43,651 nt of DNA from Treponema sp. (GTDB lineage: Bacteria; Spirochaetota; Spirochaetia; Treponematales; Breznakiellaceae), in NCBI GenBank assembly GCA_009784975.1, contig WQXG01000021.1, positions 1-43,651 on the forward strand. Reading direction: 5' to 3'. Shown piece by piece: positions 34,919 through 43,651 of the stretch. The translations under genes were made by a program, and so were the position numbers. The notes beneath the pieces are model-generated. The model made no database searches. It was given only the letters and a program-made list of their open reading frames with translations, and was not told the origin of the DNA. Position 1 is the stretch's first letter, and every line of letters begins with the position of its first letter.

Positions 34919-35511
34919 TTATCATCTCCCGCATGCACATAAGACTGCGCACTTTCCATAATTTCTGCATAAAGAGTTTTATATTCAGAGAACCCGTTTT
35001 CCAGTATGAATAACTGACGGCGTTCCATTAATAAAAGTTTTAAATAATAGGCGAAAACATTGTTACGATCAAAATATTCACTGCCTGTCATTAAATCAAT
35101 TGCCGCCCATCTGGCTTTATCCAAAAGAATTTCCCCGTCCAAGGGAGAGCCTTCCTGTGTAAAAGCAATTGCCGCTGTAGCATAAGCATCCGCGGGCATA
35201 ACAGGAAGCTCAGAGGAAGTTTCTGCTGTCTCGTCGCTGTGTAATTTTAAAAACCTGTATCTTGCAAGATTTAAACGCAGCGTACGTTCCCATTGCCGCC
35301 AGCTATTTATAAATTCACAGCTTTTAATTTTTTTGGAATCTTTTTTTCCAGTATCAGAGGGCATTTCCAAAGACAAATACTGCATAAGATCCGCATCTAT
35401 TTTATTTAAATTTGATACTGCCAGCTCCCTGAATGCCTGCGATGACATCGGAGGCTTCTGATCATAAAAAAGAGAGGGAAGCTGCGCCATAAGATAATAA
35501 TATAATGCCAC
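34915..35511 (-). CDS. DUF2764 protein of the V-ATPase operon
   Basis: A 198-residue, all-helical soluble protein beginning ALYYYLMAQLPSLFYDQKPPMSS and containing FINSWRQWERTLRLNLARYRFLKL, as in the DUF2764 family found inside V-ATPase operons of spirochaetes and some other bacteria. It stands where subunits C and F would be expected, and neither is found in the operon, so it may replace subunit C as the rotor-to-ring connector; that is inference. Its stop and start touch its neighbours: one base from subunit E, and a four-base overlap with subunit A. Confidence 0.87.
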   Translation of the reverse strand: MALYYYLMAQLPSLFYDQKPPMSSQAFRELAVSNLNKIDADLMQYLSLEMPSDTGKKDSKKIKSCEFINSWRQWERTLRLNLARYRFLKLHSDETAETSSELPVMPADAYATAAIAFTQEGSPLDGEILLDKARWAAIDLMTGSEYFDRNNVFAYYLKLLLMERRQLFILENGFSEYKTLYAEIMESAQSYVHAGDDK

Positions 35512-36126
35512 TTACATTCCCTTTGACGATTCTTTTATTAAACCTGCCAATTTTGGGTTTAAATAAGATGATATAAGAGCGGCAACCGCTTCCGAAGAAA
35601 AGTCATAATATACAGAACCTTGCCTGTTGGAAATACGAAACCCGTAAGATAACTTGCGGTTTGTTTTTAATTCCACGCCTTTGGAAAGTTCATTTTTAAG
35701 CTTTTCGTTAAAAAATCCCTGTAGTTTAGCCAGTTCGTTTTCCGGCAGAATTACAGATAAATTATCGCCGCTTTTTTCTGCCCAATTCATGATAAGGGAA
35801 GGCAGAGCGGCTTTTAAAACATCTTCATTGTAATTGGCAGATACATTGTCATTTACAATTTTATTCAATAAAGCCTGAACTTCATCCCTGAATGCAAGAA
35901 TCAGATTGCGGGAAGCCTGCTGCAAAGCGGCAACACCCGCCTGCTCTGTCTTTTCCGCATCCCGTTTGCTTCTTGAAATGATATCTTCCGCTTCTTTTTT
36001 TGCGGCATCCAGAATATGCCTGGCTTCTGTTTCCGCATCAAGTTTAATCTGCGCCGCGCTTTTGGAAGCGGTATCAATCCCGTCTTTTTTTATCTTATCA
36101 ATAAGTTCCTGAACCTGAATTTCCAT
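35512..36126 (-). CDS. atpE: V-type ATP synthase subunit E
   Basis: Peripheral stalk subunit. The 204 residues begin with a long coiled coil rich in Ala, Lys and Glu (MEIQVQELIDKIKKDGIDTASKSAAQIKLDAETEARHIL) followed by a globular end (VELKTNRKLSYGFRISNRQGSVYYDFSSEAVAALISSYLNPKLAGLI) that matches E subunits. It is first in the operon. The ribosome binding site is AGAGGATG. Confidence 0.92.
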   Translation of the reverse strand: MEIQVQELIDKIKKDGIDTASKSAAQIKLDAETEARHILDAAKKEAEDIISRSKRDAEKTEQAGVAALQQASRNLILAFRDEVQALLNKIVNDNVSANYNEDVLKAALPSLIMNWAEKSGDNLSVILPENELAKLQGFFNEKLKNELSKGVELKTNRKLSYGFRISNRQGSVYYDFSSEAVAALISSYLNPKLAGLIKESSKGM

Positions 36127-36147
36127 TTCATCCTCTTTACTTTTTAT

Positions 36148-36175
36148 TTTATATGAATATAAAACTCATAGTCAA
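36148..36175 (-). promoter_or_regulatory. V-ATPase operon promoter
   Basis: On the minus strand TTGACT (36170-36175) and TATAAA (36148-36153) are spaced 16 bp, and the start codon follows 22 bases after the -10. It lies in the only sizeable gap upstream of the seven-gene operon. Confidence 0.65.
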
Positions 36176-36181
36176 TGGTTT

Positions 36182-36204
36182 AAAAACCCTCTGCCAACGG
36201 CAGC
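36182..36204 (-). terminator. Possible terminator of the DUF5312 gene
   Basis: CTGCC-N3-GGCAG (36191-36203) followed on the minus strand by AGGG then TTTTT. It directly follows the DUF5312 stop and precedes the V-ATPase promoter. The stem is short, so this is tentative. Confidence 0.45.
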
Positions 36205-37718
36205 TACTGGGTACACAGATGCATTAACTGAACAAAATAATTAATTTTCTTAAAATTATTTATCATTCTTTGAGTCAGCGGTTCCTTTGAAACCAAATTT
36301 ATCTCCCTCCAGTTTACAAGCAGCTCCGGATGTTTTTTCTGCACATCTTCAATAAGGAATTTAAGATGTTTTCCGATAATAATCAATTCCTGAGCCGCTT
36401 CATTTATTATTTCATGCGCATCGTCATTATTATTGCTTACAATACTGTTTATATAGCGGATTTGTGTCGAATCGCGGTCAACACGCAGCATTGCCGCACG
36501 CAGCCTTGATCCGTCAGAACCGTCTTCAGACATAACTATATCCAAATCATTAATTCTGCCGGGCAATTCAGACAATTTATGCAAAGCTTCGCTCATTTCC
36601 CTGGACATTGTATTATTTGTCCATTGTCCGCGGATAATTACGATATCACACAGTTCTTTTATCTCTTTTTCCACATAATCATCAAGGAAAGCTTTGAGAT
36701 AATTTAATCCTTCCGCATATACAAAATGTTCCACATTTTTTCTGCGGTAAGTTTCGCTGATATGAACGGTATAATTTTCCATCCTGACAAGTTCTGTAGT
36801 TTCAAATATTTCTTTTGTAAGAGCGCTTATCTGGCTGTTCTTTTTGGCATTATTGATTTTTGATATGTAGCCGAACGCTTCTGCTTTTTTGGATTCCAGC
36901 CATGTTTCGCCGATTGTTTCGCGGAAAACCGAATGTTTAAACTGCCACACAGGATTTCTAAGGGTATACTGCACCATCAATTCCAGAATCTTGGAAGTGT
37001 GGATTTCCCTAAGCGTCTTAATCATGGTATTAAACTGCTCAAGGCTTACAAGATCATGACCTTCGCAGGAATTTAAAAGGGTTAAAAGACTGTTCCAGTC
37101 TTCTTCCGGCTTTAAAGGCTGGGTTGCGGTTAAAAATTCTCCAAGCTGGTCAATCATCAGCATTGTTTTAATAGCGGGGAATTTAGGCTCTATAATGAAA
37201 CTGCCGTCTGCAAAATGCGGGTCGAATTTTTTAAAAAAACCGGCAAAATTATATGTTACAAATTGATTTAAAGCCGATGCCAGCTCATAACGATGGTTAA
37301 CATTTGTTATGTGCTTTCCGTCAAATTGGCTGTTAAGCAAGTCAATATCAGCTTGTATCGATTTTATAAGGTCTTCTCCGGACATTGTTCTTGATTTTTC
37401 ATCAAGAGCCGCGTTACCAAGCCTGTTTATGGTCTCTTTTACATTTCCGCTAATGCTTGATTCTACAGTTAATGCCTTAAACTGGCTCATTTTTTTATCA
37501 TCTTTCATGAATAATTTAATGGGATAAATTGTTTTATAAACCGAGAATAAAAATGATAAAAAAGACGGGTCTGTTTCTTCTGTTCTGATTCTGAAAAACC
37601 TGGCATATTTACTTTGGCTTAATTCCTTGCCAATACCCTTAAGCATATTTTGTTTTTCATCGGTCAGACCTTCGCCGGAAAACAGGGAAAATACTTTGTC
37701 CATGAAATCTTCTGCCAT
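36204..37718 (-). CDS. DUF5312-type spirochaete protein
   Basis: A 504-residue soluble, mainly helical protein with no signal or membrane segment, resembling DUF5312, a family I know mainly from treponemes. The start MAEDFMDKVFSLFSGEG is chosen because AAGGAGC lies ten bases upstream; a longer frame from 37763 lacks this. The length and repeated helices (FDGKHITNVNHRYELASALNQFVTYNFAGFFKKF) are visible but no catalytic motif is. It sits just upstream of the V-ATPase operon on the same strand but the operon has its own promoter, so a link in function is not shown. Confidence 0.8.
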   Translation of the reverse strand: MAEDFMDKVFSLFSGEGLTDEKQNMLKGIGKELSQSKYARFFRIRTEETDPSFLSFLFSVYKTIYPIKLFMKDDKKMSQFKALTVESSISGNVKETINRLGNAALDEKSRTMSGEDLIKSIQADIDLLNSQFDGKHITNVNHRYELASALNQFVTYNFAGFFKKFDPHFADGSFIIEPKFPAIKTMLMIDQLGEFLTATQPLKPEEDWNSLLTLLNSCEGHDLVSLEQFNTMIKTLREIHTSKILELMVQYTLRNPVWQFKHSVFRETIGETWLESKKAEAFGYISKINNAKKNSQISALTKEIFETTELVRMENYTVHISETYRRKNVEHFVYAEGLNYLKAFLDDYVEKEIKELCDIVIIRGQWTNNTMSREMSEALHKLSELPGRINDLDIVMSEDGSDGSRLRAAMLRVDRDSTQIRYINSIVSNNNDDAHEIINEAAQELIIIGKHLKFLIEDVQKKHPELLVNWREINLVSKEPLTQRMINNFKKINYFVQLMHLCTQ

Positions 37719-38443
<725 letters not shown>

Positions 38444-38464
38444 TTAGCGCTCCTTGTTGTTATG

Positions 38465-39277
38465 TTACACCAATTCAATAAACGCCGCAAGGCTGCCCCT
38501 TAACGCTCTGTCGCGCCTGTGGGAGAAAAATAATTCTTCGTTATCAAATGTACACCAATGCGAGATTTCGATATTCTCAAGCGGGATTTTCGCGCGAATA
38601 AGACTTAACTTGCAAACTTCCCGCAGATCAACATGGAACTTACCCGGTTTGTTTTCGGCGGGAAAAACACATTCGCCAAACGCGATTTGAAACTGCGAAG
38701 CGACATCTTCATCAACTTCATATTTATCGCAAGATATGCAGGGGCCAATACCAACTAAAATGTTCTTGGGAGCGCAGCCGTAATCTTCAGTCATTTTATT
38801 TACAGTTTTTGCCGCCATGTTATCAACGCAGCCGCGCCAGCCGGCATGGGAATTGGCGATAACTCGTTTTACAGGATCGCAAAAGAGCAGTGGAACGCAA
38901 TCGGCGTAAAATGTAACTAGCGCGATGTTTGAGCGATTTGTTATTAGACCGTCTGTGTTGTCGGGGACTTCCAACGAGCCCGAGGCGAAGTTTCCAGGTA
39001 CGGCGCGTATTTCGTCAATTTTTAAAATATTCGTTCCATGTTTTTGCTTTGACATTACAATGTTTTCTTTTGAAAGAGACGCGGCCTCGCATATTCTGCG
39101 AAAATTTTCATCGACATTAGTATCATCATCTCCTCTGTTGTAACCAAGATTCATGGAGGCGAAGGGAGCGGGACTGACTCCGCCTTTGCGGGTGGAGAAA
39201 CAGTGTTTTACAATTCCGGTTTGGGATAGATTATTGAACACGAGGAATAGTATTTCATTATTTTTGGTTATTTCCAT
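38465..39277 (-). CDS. pgeF: Peptidoglycan editing factor PgeF / YfiH family (laccase-domain)
   Basis: A 270-residue multicopper-polyphenol-oxidase-like family protein; members act as purine nucleoside phosphorylases or remove mis-incorporated residues from peptidoglycan precursors. Visible are STRKGGVSPAPFASMNLGYNRGDDDTNV, MSKQKHGTNIL (His), FYADCVPLLFCDP (Cys), NSHAGWRGCVDNM (His) and GIGPCISCDKYEV. The length is normal. Only three bases separate -10-like TATAAT (39285-39290) plus a few nucleotides from the ATG, and no Shine-Dalgarno is seen, so a leaderless transcript is possible. Confidence 0.92.
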   Translation of the reverse strand: MEITKNNEILFLVFNNLSQTGIVKHCFSTRKGGVSPAPFASMNLGYNRGDDDTNVDENFRRICEAASLSKENIVMSKQKHGTNILKIDEIRAVPGNFASGSLEVPDNTDGLITNRSNIALVTFYADCVPLLFCDPVKRVIANSHAGWRGCVDNMAAKTVNKMTEDYGCAPKNILVGIGPCISCDKYEVDEDVASQFQIAFGECVFPAENKPGKFHVDLREVCKLSLIRAKIPLENIEISHWCTFDNEELFFSHRRDRALRGSLAAFIELV

Positions 39278-39420
39278 ATTATTTATTATATCAGTCCGCG
39301 GATTTTCGCGGAAGGAAGCGGATGCTTATTTCCACGCTTTTATAAGCGAAAAAGCAGCAGGTACACTTGAGTCACAATGGATCAGATAAGGAGTATTTTT
39401 GCGAAAATGTTAAAAACTGC

Positions 39421-39449
39421 TTTTCAAAAACACTTAATAGTGGTATAGT
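39421..39449 (+). promoter_or_regulatory. Promoter for the PD-(D/E)XK-like gene
   Basis: TTTTCA (39421-39426) and TATAGT (39444-39449) with a 17-bp spacer, then TAGGAG before the ATG at 39467. Confidence 0.55.
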
Positions 39450-39466
39450 ATAGATAGGAGTAAAAC

Positions 39467-40036
39467 ATGGCAGAAATACAAACACAGCAAACATACCCCA
39501 AAGGTCTCGATTTTGAACAAGTTTGGGCAGCTTTAATGAAAAATGAGCAATTATTGAAAGAATCAAGAATAGAATATGATCGTCAAATAAAAGATATTAA
39601 TAAACGTTTTGGGGATATGGACAACCGTTTCGGCGAAGTTGTTGAATATATGATTTCTCCCAATCTTCTGGATAAATTCAATAATTTAGGCTTGGATTTC
39701 CAAACCGCCAGTACAAATTTTAAAGTACGAGATCACAAAAATAAAATATATTTTGAAATAGATGTTTTTTTACAAAACGGCGATGTCGCTATGCTGGTTG
39801 AAATTAAAACAAATCTTTCTATTAGTTATATAAACGAACACATTAACCGCCTTGAAAAAATGCGCGCTTTTGCCGATTTACACGGAGATAAACGTTCTTT
39901 TTTAGGAGCTGTAGCGGGGATTATAGTTCCGTCAGAAGTAAAACAGTACGCATTAAATAATGGTTTTTATTTAATAGAACCTTCTGGAGAAACATTTAAT
40001 ATTACTCCTCCAGAAGATGAATCTAAAAAATGGTAA
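39467..40036 (+). CDS. PD-(D/E)XK nuclease-like protein (DUF3782-type)
   Basis: 189 residues. The N-terminal third is a charged helical or coiled-coil region (MKNEQLLKESRIEYDRQIKDINKRFGDMDNRFGEVVEY). The C-terminal part has the PD-(D/E)XK pattern: FEIDVFLQNGDVAMLVEIKTNL, with Asp then Glu-x-Lys in two adjacent strands, and later GAVAGIIVPSEVKQYALNNGFYLIEPSG. Such small proteins are abundant in treponemes and cyanobacteria and their function is unclear; nuclease activity is only inferred. It is preceded by a good promoter and TAGGAGT. Confidence 0.78.
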   Translation: MAEIQTQQTYPKGLDFEQVWAALMKNEQLLKESRIEYDRQIKDINKRFGDMDNRFGEVVEYMISPNLLDKFNNLGLDFQTASTNFKVRDHKNKIYFEIDVFLQNGDVAMLVEIKTNLSISYINEHINRLEKMRAFADLHGDKRSFLGAVAGIIVPSEVKQYALNNGFYLIEPSGETFNITPPEDESKKW

Positions 40037-40114
40037 AGAGACTTATAAAACTTCATAGCTTTATAAACAAAGAACTGGATGCGGTCAAGCTTTATTTTTC
40101 TTTGATGGGGAAAA

Positions 40115-40205
40115 GGTATCAATTACCGCTTTTTCGTAGTGTACCTGCTGATCCCACCACGCTATGGGTAGCGTAGGGGGCAATAAAAAAACGGTAATGA
40201 TTACC
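40115..40205. repeat. Short repeat element B with inverted ends
   Basis: 91 bp bounded by GGTATCAATTACCG (40115-40128) and CGGTAATGATTACC (40192-40205), each followed inward by T or A runs. A perfect internal stem ACGCTA-TGGG-TAGCGT lies at 40159-40174. The left end is shared with element A at 38.1 kb. It looks like a MITE-sized, non-coding mobile repeat. It occupies the gap between the PD-(D/E)XK-like gene and the mazF pair, where no gene is seen. Confidence 0.72.
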
Positions 40206-40287
40206 AAATTTTTCAGTAAGACAAAATGACGCTTTTTGTTCATTTTTTTATCTTGTTTTTTCTCTTTTTTCATGTTATATTAGGAAT

Positions 40288-40551
40288 ATGACAATAACAC
40301 AAACTTTAGAAATTCCGGCAGATCGCCGTTTAACTGTTGAAGTTCCCCGAGAAATACGGACTGAAACAGTTATTCTTACTTTTTCCCCTCCGCAAACCTT
40401 ATTATGCAACGAAGTTTCCCGCGCAAAAAGGCGTAAAGTGACTGAGGCTGAAGAAATTGAATACATTAACCGCCATGCTGACAGGCTTAATGCTGAAGCT
40501 ATAGATGTTCTTTCTTACCAAGTTCCGCTATGGGATGATGAAGAAACATGA
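40288..40551 (+). CDS. Antitoxin of a MazF/PemK pair, putative
   Basis: An 87-residue protein: [32 protein letters not shown], a beta-rich AbrB-like start, then a polar helical tail ([34 protein letters not shown]) that would wrap the toxin. It overlaps the MazF-family toxin gene by four bases (ATGA), the usual order. AGGAAT lies before the ATG. A possible promoter is TTGTTT (40253-40258) and TATATT (40275-40280). Confidence 0.82.
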   Translation: MTITQTLEIPADRRLTVEVPREIRTETVILTFSPPQTLLCNEVSRAKRRKVTEAEEIEYINRHADRLNAEAIDVLSYQVPLWDDEET

Positions 40552-40874
40552 GGCGCGGTGAGCTTTATAGAGTTTATAAAGGTTCTAAGAATGACCCAAA
40601 AGATTATCGAATTTTCCTGATTGTTAGCAGGCAAACGCTTATTAACACTAAATTTTCTACGGTTATCTGCGCGCCTGTTTATTCCAACTATGATGAAACA
40701 ATACAAACACAGGTAGAGGTAGGAATAGATCAAGGGCTTAAACACGATAGCGCCGTTTGCTGTGATGATTTGATGGGGCTTCCAAAATCTATGCTGACTG
40801 ATTATATCGGCGCTCTCTCCGATGCCAAAATGGATGAAGTGAATTCTGCTCTGCGTATTGCATTGGATGTTTAA
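40548..40874 (+). CDS. MazF/PemK-family endoribonuclease toxin
   Basis: 108 residues of the MazF/PemK fold, normally a sequence-specific mRNA-cutting toxin held off by its antitoxin. Family pieces are [81 protein letters not shown]. The conserved basic and Ser/Thr active-site positions are present, so it looks intact. Confidence 0.92.
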   Translation: MRRGELYRVYKGSKNDPKDYRIFLIVSRQTLINTKFSTVICAPVYSNYDETIQTQVEVGIDQGLKHDSAVCCDDLMGLPKSMLTDYIGALSDAKMDEVNSALRIALDV

Positions 40875-41068
40875 TAAGCAAAAGAGCAAAGAACAATGAA
40901 CATTATGAATATGGGAAATAATAATCAAAGCAATAAAACCTACAAATAATTTATTTTTCATTCTTATATCTGTATGAACGCGCAGCTTGTGAAAACTAAT
41001 ACCGCGTTCTGGCGCGTCTAAAGTGTTTATAAGATTTGACGCTCTGTCAATCTTGTCACGACAGGAGT

Positions 41069-41350
41069 TTATAAGCTCTTTCGCCCAATTGTTTGAGTGC
41101 CTGTCACCCCCACCGAATCCCTGAAAAAATTTAACTGCGGGTTTTTTCCGTTGTGGTAAAATGATTTAATAATTTCTGTAATTACAAATGTTTCAAAAAA
41201 CGCGCCCGAAGACGCGCCGTTTTCCAGAGATTTGGGAGTAGTCCAACCTGCAAGATACGCAGCAAGACCTGTATCCATAAAATATAGTTTTGGGTGTTTT
41301 GTAAATCGCTTTGTGATATTTTTAAAATAAGGCTGCAATAGATAAACCAA
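41069..41350 (-). pseudogene. DUF4143 ATPase, internal remnant
   Basis: A 93-codon fragment of the C-terminal DUF4143 part of an AAA-family ATPase (VYLLQPYFKNITKRFTKHPKLYFMDTGLAAYLAGW, then GAFFETFVITEIIKSFYHNGKNPQLNFFRDS). The ATP-binding front, some 250 residues, is missing, and the end departs from the family after FFRDS at GTGCCTGTCACC (41097-41108), a motif resembling the end of repeat element A. It is a decayed gene, not a functional protein. Confidence 0.85.
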
Positions 41351-41625
41351 ACCGGATGTTTTTAGAACACTAATATTTTAACATGTAAAAATGATTAAAG
41401 CAAGCAAAATCTGCAAAAATGGAATTGGAATCCGTTTTTGCAGATTTTAACGGCTTAATTTGAAAACGAGCGGTTTACCCTTTACTGCGCCAGACGTAAA
41501 CAGGCGCTAAGTTATAGCTAACGACACTACGAAAAAGGCGTAGCTGCTATCAGCGCGTCACCAAAATGAGATTTTATTATACCCACCCCATCCCATCAAA
41601 AAGATGTTAAAACGCGGGGCGCTAC
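41351..41625. repeat. Gene-free gap with hairpin
   Basis: Contains a hairpin with GCGCT (41504-41508) facing AGCGC (41552-41556) and an inner ATAGC/GCTAT pair. CTAACGACACTAC within it resembles the CTAACGACACCAC strand of element A. No gene is recognised. Confidence 0.5.
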
Positions 41626-42549
41626 CTACATCAACAACCTCGCCAGTGCGGGATGGAGTTCTTCAAGGGCATTGTACAAAGACAAGGCCGCGGCCTGACC
41701 GCGGTCGCCGTCACGCCAGAATAAACGGTCAAACCTTGTAGATATGGCATGCCATGTATCTCCATTCGGGTTGAGATAAAACGCGGTTATTAAATCCACC
41801 GCCTCATCGCGGGCCGAAACCGACGCCACGGCCGGCATCAACGTAGCCTGGGCACGCACGGTATTTATACCATTTCGGCTAAATTCGGCCGTATTTCTAG
41901 ACATCGCAGATGATAATGCATCCAACGAAGGTGCGGGCGGAATTTCTTTTGTATTACCCCTTGCATCTGTATACCTCAATATATAATGTCCGTTTTGCGG
42001 ATTGCGTATCAAGACGGCATTGTATCCCCTCGTCGGACTTCCCATCACAAAACTAATTTTATTAAATTCCTCATTCACGATTTCGGAAACGAGCGCGCGA
42101 ATGCCGTTGCGGTAAAACGCCTCCACCTCGGCGCGGGTTACATTGTTTCGGCCAATGATCCATTGAAGCATTGCCTCATGTCGGCTAACGGCGGCAGTAT
42201 TGCCGAGGAAGCGCAAAACTTGTATTTCCTGAAACAATAACAGTCCAAATTTTAAGTCTGCTTCTCTAGGTGTTCCTAGCATATTTCTAGCTCTTTCTGG
42301 TTGTACCGCAGCTACACCCGGAGAATAATACAACGCCAAAAGCGCTTCCAGGTCCGTATCAATATTCCTTAAATTATTATCCAGCGCAGAAAATCTATAC
42401 CAGTTGTCATCATCAATAGCATCTGTATACTTATCATCAATATTTACTTCTCTTTGATGCCTCGGTTTAGCAAGGGAACATTGAAACTGCTCCAAATAAT
42501 CACTAAAACCTAATAAAACCATTAACATTGATAAAGTTATAGGAAGCAT
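41626..42549 (-). CDS. Orphan protein of unknown function
   Basis: 307 residues with no family I recognise. The start is a hydrophobic segment (MLPITLSMLMVLLGF) that could be a short signal or anchor. The rest is helical with two compositionally different parts; the last ~100 residues (SARDEAVDLITAFYLNPNGDTWHAISTRFDRLFWRDGDRGQAAAL) are GC-richer than the surrounding genes, suggesting separate origin or transfer. GAAGGAG precedes the ATG. A 14-codon ORF with its own ribosome binding site lies just upstream and overlaps the start. Confidence 0.72.
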   Translation of the reverse strand: MLPITLSMLMVLLGFSDYLEQFQCSLAKPRHQREVNIDDKYTDAIDDDNWYRFSALDNNLRNIDTDLEALLALYYSPGVAAVQPERARNMLGTPREADLKFGLLLFQEIQVLRFLGNTAAVSRHEAMLQWIIGRNNVTRAEVEAFYRNGIRALVSEIVNEEFNKISFVMGSPTRGYNAVLIRNPQNGHYILRYTDARGNTKEIPPAPSLDALSSAMSRNTAEFSRNGINTVRAQATLMPAVASVSARDEAVDLITAFYLNPNGDTWHAISTRFDRLFWRDGDRGQAAALSLYNALEELHPALARLLM

Positions 42550-42581
42550 AATTTTTCTCCTTCATTAATTAGTTTTTTCAT
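42537..42581 (-). CDS. Possible 14-codon leader ORF upstream of the orphan gene
   Basis: ATG at 42581 with AAGGAGTTTAAA upstream, encoding MKKLINEGEKLCFL, then TAA inside the first codons of the next gene (13-base overlap). It could couple translation, or be the original start of a frameshifted signal sequence. Confidence 0.35.
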   Translation of the reverse strand: MKKLINEGEKLCFL

Positions 42582-42606
42582 TTTAAACTCCTTGATGTAT
42601 ATATTC

Positions 42607-43651
42607 TCATATATCCTCAACTTCTTCACCTAACGCGCTTATGATAGCCGCAATTTCATCAGGCGATGGAAGCAGAGAACGCATTTCTTCGGGCAGGTTG
42701 TCGTAATATGAATAGGTTGCAACACCGATTGGCTTGTTTGTTGTTTTTAATGTGTATTCTACCCTTGTACGATTTTTGCTCTTGCAAATTATAATGCCGA
42801 TAGAAGGATTTTCTTCCGGCAGTTTCATTGTTTCGTCAAGCGCGTTTAAATAAAACTGCATTTTGCCCGCGTATTCCGGTTTAAACTCGCCGATTTTTAA
42901 CTCTATTGCAATCAAACTGCGCAAGCGTCTGTGAAATAGCAGCAGATCGATGTAGTAGTCATCATCCGTAACATCAAGATGATATTGATTGCCGATAAAA
43001 CTAAAATCACCGCCCATTTCCGATAAAAACGCGCGGATATTATTTATTATGCCCGCTTCAAGTTCCGCTTCGCTGTGTTCAATACCCATTTCGATAAAGT
43101 CAAAATTATAGTCGTCTTTTACGGCAAGTTTCGCCTGAAGGCGGTATTTTTCCGGCACGGTTTCATCAAAATTGGTCTGGTTTGTTAGATACTTTACGAA
43201 TGCCTGATTTTCGATATTGTTAATCAATACATCTTTTGTCCAGCCGTATCTTTTTGTCATTTTTATGTAAAATTCGCGTTCCAGAGGATCTTTGCATTTT
43301 TCCATTATAACGATGTTTTTCTTCCAGCCTATTTGTAACAGTAAATCAGGGGGAGAAGAACGGCTAATTTCTGCACCCATTGGGTGCAGATTTACCTTCT
43401 GAGAATATTCAATAAAAAAGCTGCGCATAAGCCAAAGATTCCGTGCTGAAAACCCCTGAACACCGGGAAACTCTATTTGAAGCTCCTTTGCCAAAACTTC
43501 AACAACCGATTTTCCCCAGCCTTTTTCACGCTGTTGTTTATCAATTTCTTCGCCAATTTTCCAATAAAGCTGAATCAACTCAATATTGACGCGCTTCATC
43601 GCCTCATATTGATGATGGTAAATGAGTTTTTTTATTTCTTTGATAAATGGC
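42607..43651 (-). CDS. DUF1016/YhcG-type PD-(D/E)XK protein, 5' end outside the window
   Basis: The C-terminal ~348 residues of a YhcG-like protein (PDDEXK nuclease domain plus N-terminal DUF1016 domain). The frame is open to the window edge (IKKLIYHHQYEAMKRVNIELIQLYWKIGEEI), so the ATG at 43599 is probably not the true start. Family features are KGWGKSVVEVLAKELQIEFPGVQGFSARNLWLMRSFF, VIMEKCKDPLEREFYI, and in the nuclease part YYIDLLLFHRRLRSLIAIELKIGEFKPEYAGKMQFYLNALD (Asp, then Glu-x-Lys). Relatives often accompany restriction or other defence loci, though the role is not settled. Confidence 0.9.
   Translation of the reverse strand, partial: PFIKEIKKLIYHHQYEAMKRVNIELIQLYWKIGEEIDKQQREKGWGKSVVEVLAKELQIEFPGVQGFSARNLWLMRSFFIEYSQKVNLHPMGAEISRSSPPDLLLQIGWKKNIVIMEKCKDPLEREFYIKMTKRYGWTKDVLINNIENQAFVKYLTNQTNFDETVPEKYRLQAKLAVKDDYNFDFIEMGIEHSEAELEAGIINNIRAFLSEMGGDFSFIGNQYHLDVTDDDYYIDLLLFHRRLRSLIAIELKIGEFKPEYAGKMQFYLNALDETMKLPEENPSIGIIICKSKNRTRVEYTLKTTNKPIGVATYSYYDNLPEEMRSLLPSPDEIAAIISALGEEVEDI

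Noticed and set aside
40515-40961. Minus-strand frame opposite mazF (MKNKLFVGFIALIIISHIHN...)
   Set aside because: It is antisense to the intact MazF gene and its C-terminal half is low quality; an open extension to about 41108 exists but no family is recognisable.

Overview
The window reads as chromosome of a Treponema-like spirochaete. The evidence is a FlaA periplasmic-flagellum sheath gene preceded by an amidase and a GerMN-domain gene, a spirochaete-type V/A-ATPase operon containing the DUF2764 gene instead of C/F/G subunits, a DUF5312 gene beside it, the paired TIGR03546/TIGR03545 families, a spirochaete-restricted radical SAM/SPASM protein, and short loose lipoboxes. Base composition is moderate, intergenic DNA is AT-rich, and ribosome binding sites are mostly AGGAG-like, with some TTG and GTG starts. 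All family names come from reading motifs by eye; no search was run.

Layout: 0.2-3.2 kb, minus strand: two tandem type I signal peptidases, then hemW. 3.3-5.9 kb: the TIGR03546/TIGR03545 pair. 5.9-9.3 kb: mfd, convergent with that pair. 9.4-12.6 kb, plus strand: two conserved unknowns, apt, and a two-domain NDK-like protein. 12.6-17.3 kb is accessory: a repeat cluster, a toxin-antitoxin pair whose PIN toxin is cut off, and a large InlB-repeat/GLUG lipoprotein with a small outer-membrane-like protein. 17.35-18.0 kb: tRNA-Glu, then 575 bases holding two large palindromes and no gene. 18.0-26.2 kb: a tightly packed run of radical SAM/SPASM, glycosyltransferase, SpsF-like, SpsG-like plus methyltransferase, ATP-grasp, amidase and GerMN genes, leading to flaA (26.3-27.3 kb) with its own promoter and terminator. 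27.4-28.7 kb: a RelA/SpoT synthetase with TPRs and tRNA-Arg. 28.8-36.1 kb, minus strand: V-ATPase operon in order E, DUF2764, A, B, D, I, K. 36.2-39.3 kb: DUF5312, a remnant of an O-acetylhomoserine sulfhydrylase, and pgeF. 39.4-43.65 kb is accessory: a PD-(D/E)XK-like protein, a MazF/PemK toxin-antitoxin pair, a DUF4143 ATPase remnant, an orphan protein, and the start-truncated part of a DUF1016 nuclease gene.

The most unusual signal is repeat biology. (1) Three copies of a 136-163 bp palindrome (17454-17606, 17784-17946, 37928-38063) have long arms that differ between copies yet remain self-complementary, around a related apical core; this looks like a structured DNA or RNA element under pairing constraint. 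(2) A different ACCACGAACCACACGAAC hairpin family lies between genes and also inside two adjacent genes of the flaA-linked cluster, in the same frame, adding the same peptide to both proteins. (3) Other low-complexity repeats are embedded in frame in hemW. The palindromes and short repeats also sit at the break points of two decayed genes.

The 18-26 kb run plausibly makes or attaches a nucleotide-activated surface or flagellar sugar, because SpsF- and SpsG-like enzymes, a glycosyltransferase and a methyltransferase are linked to cell-wall and flagellar genes. That role is inferred from context only.
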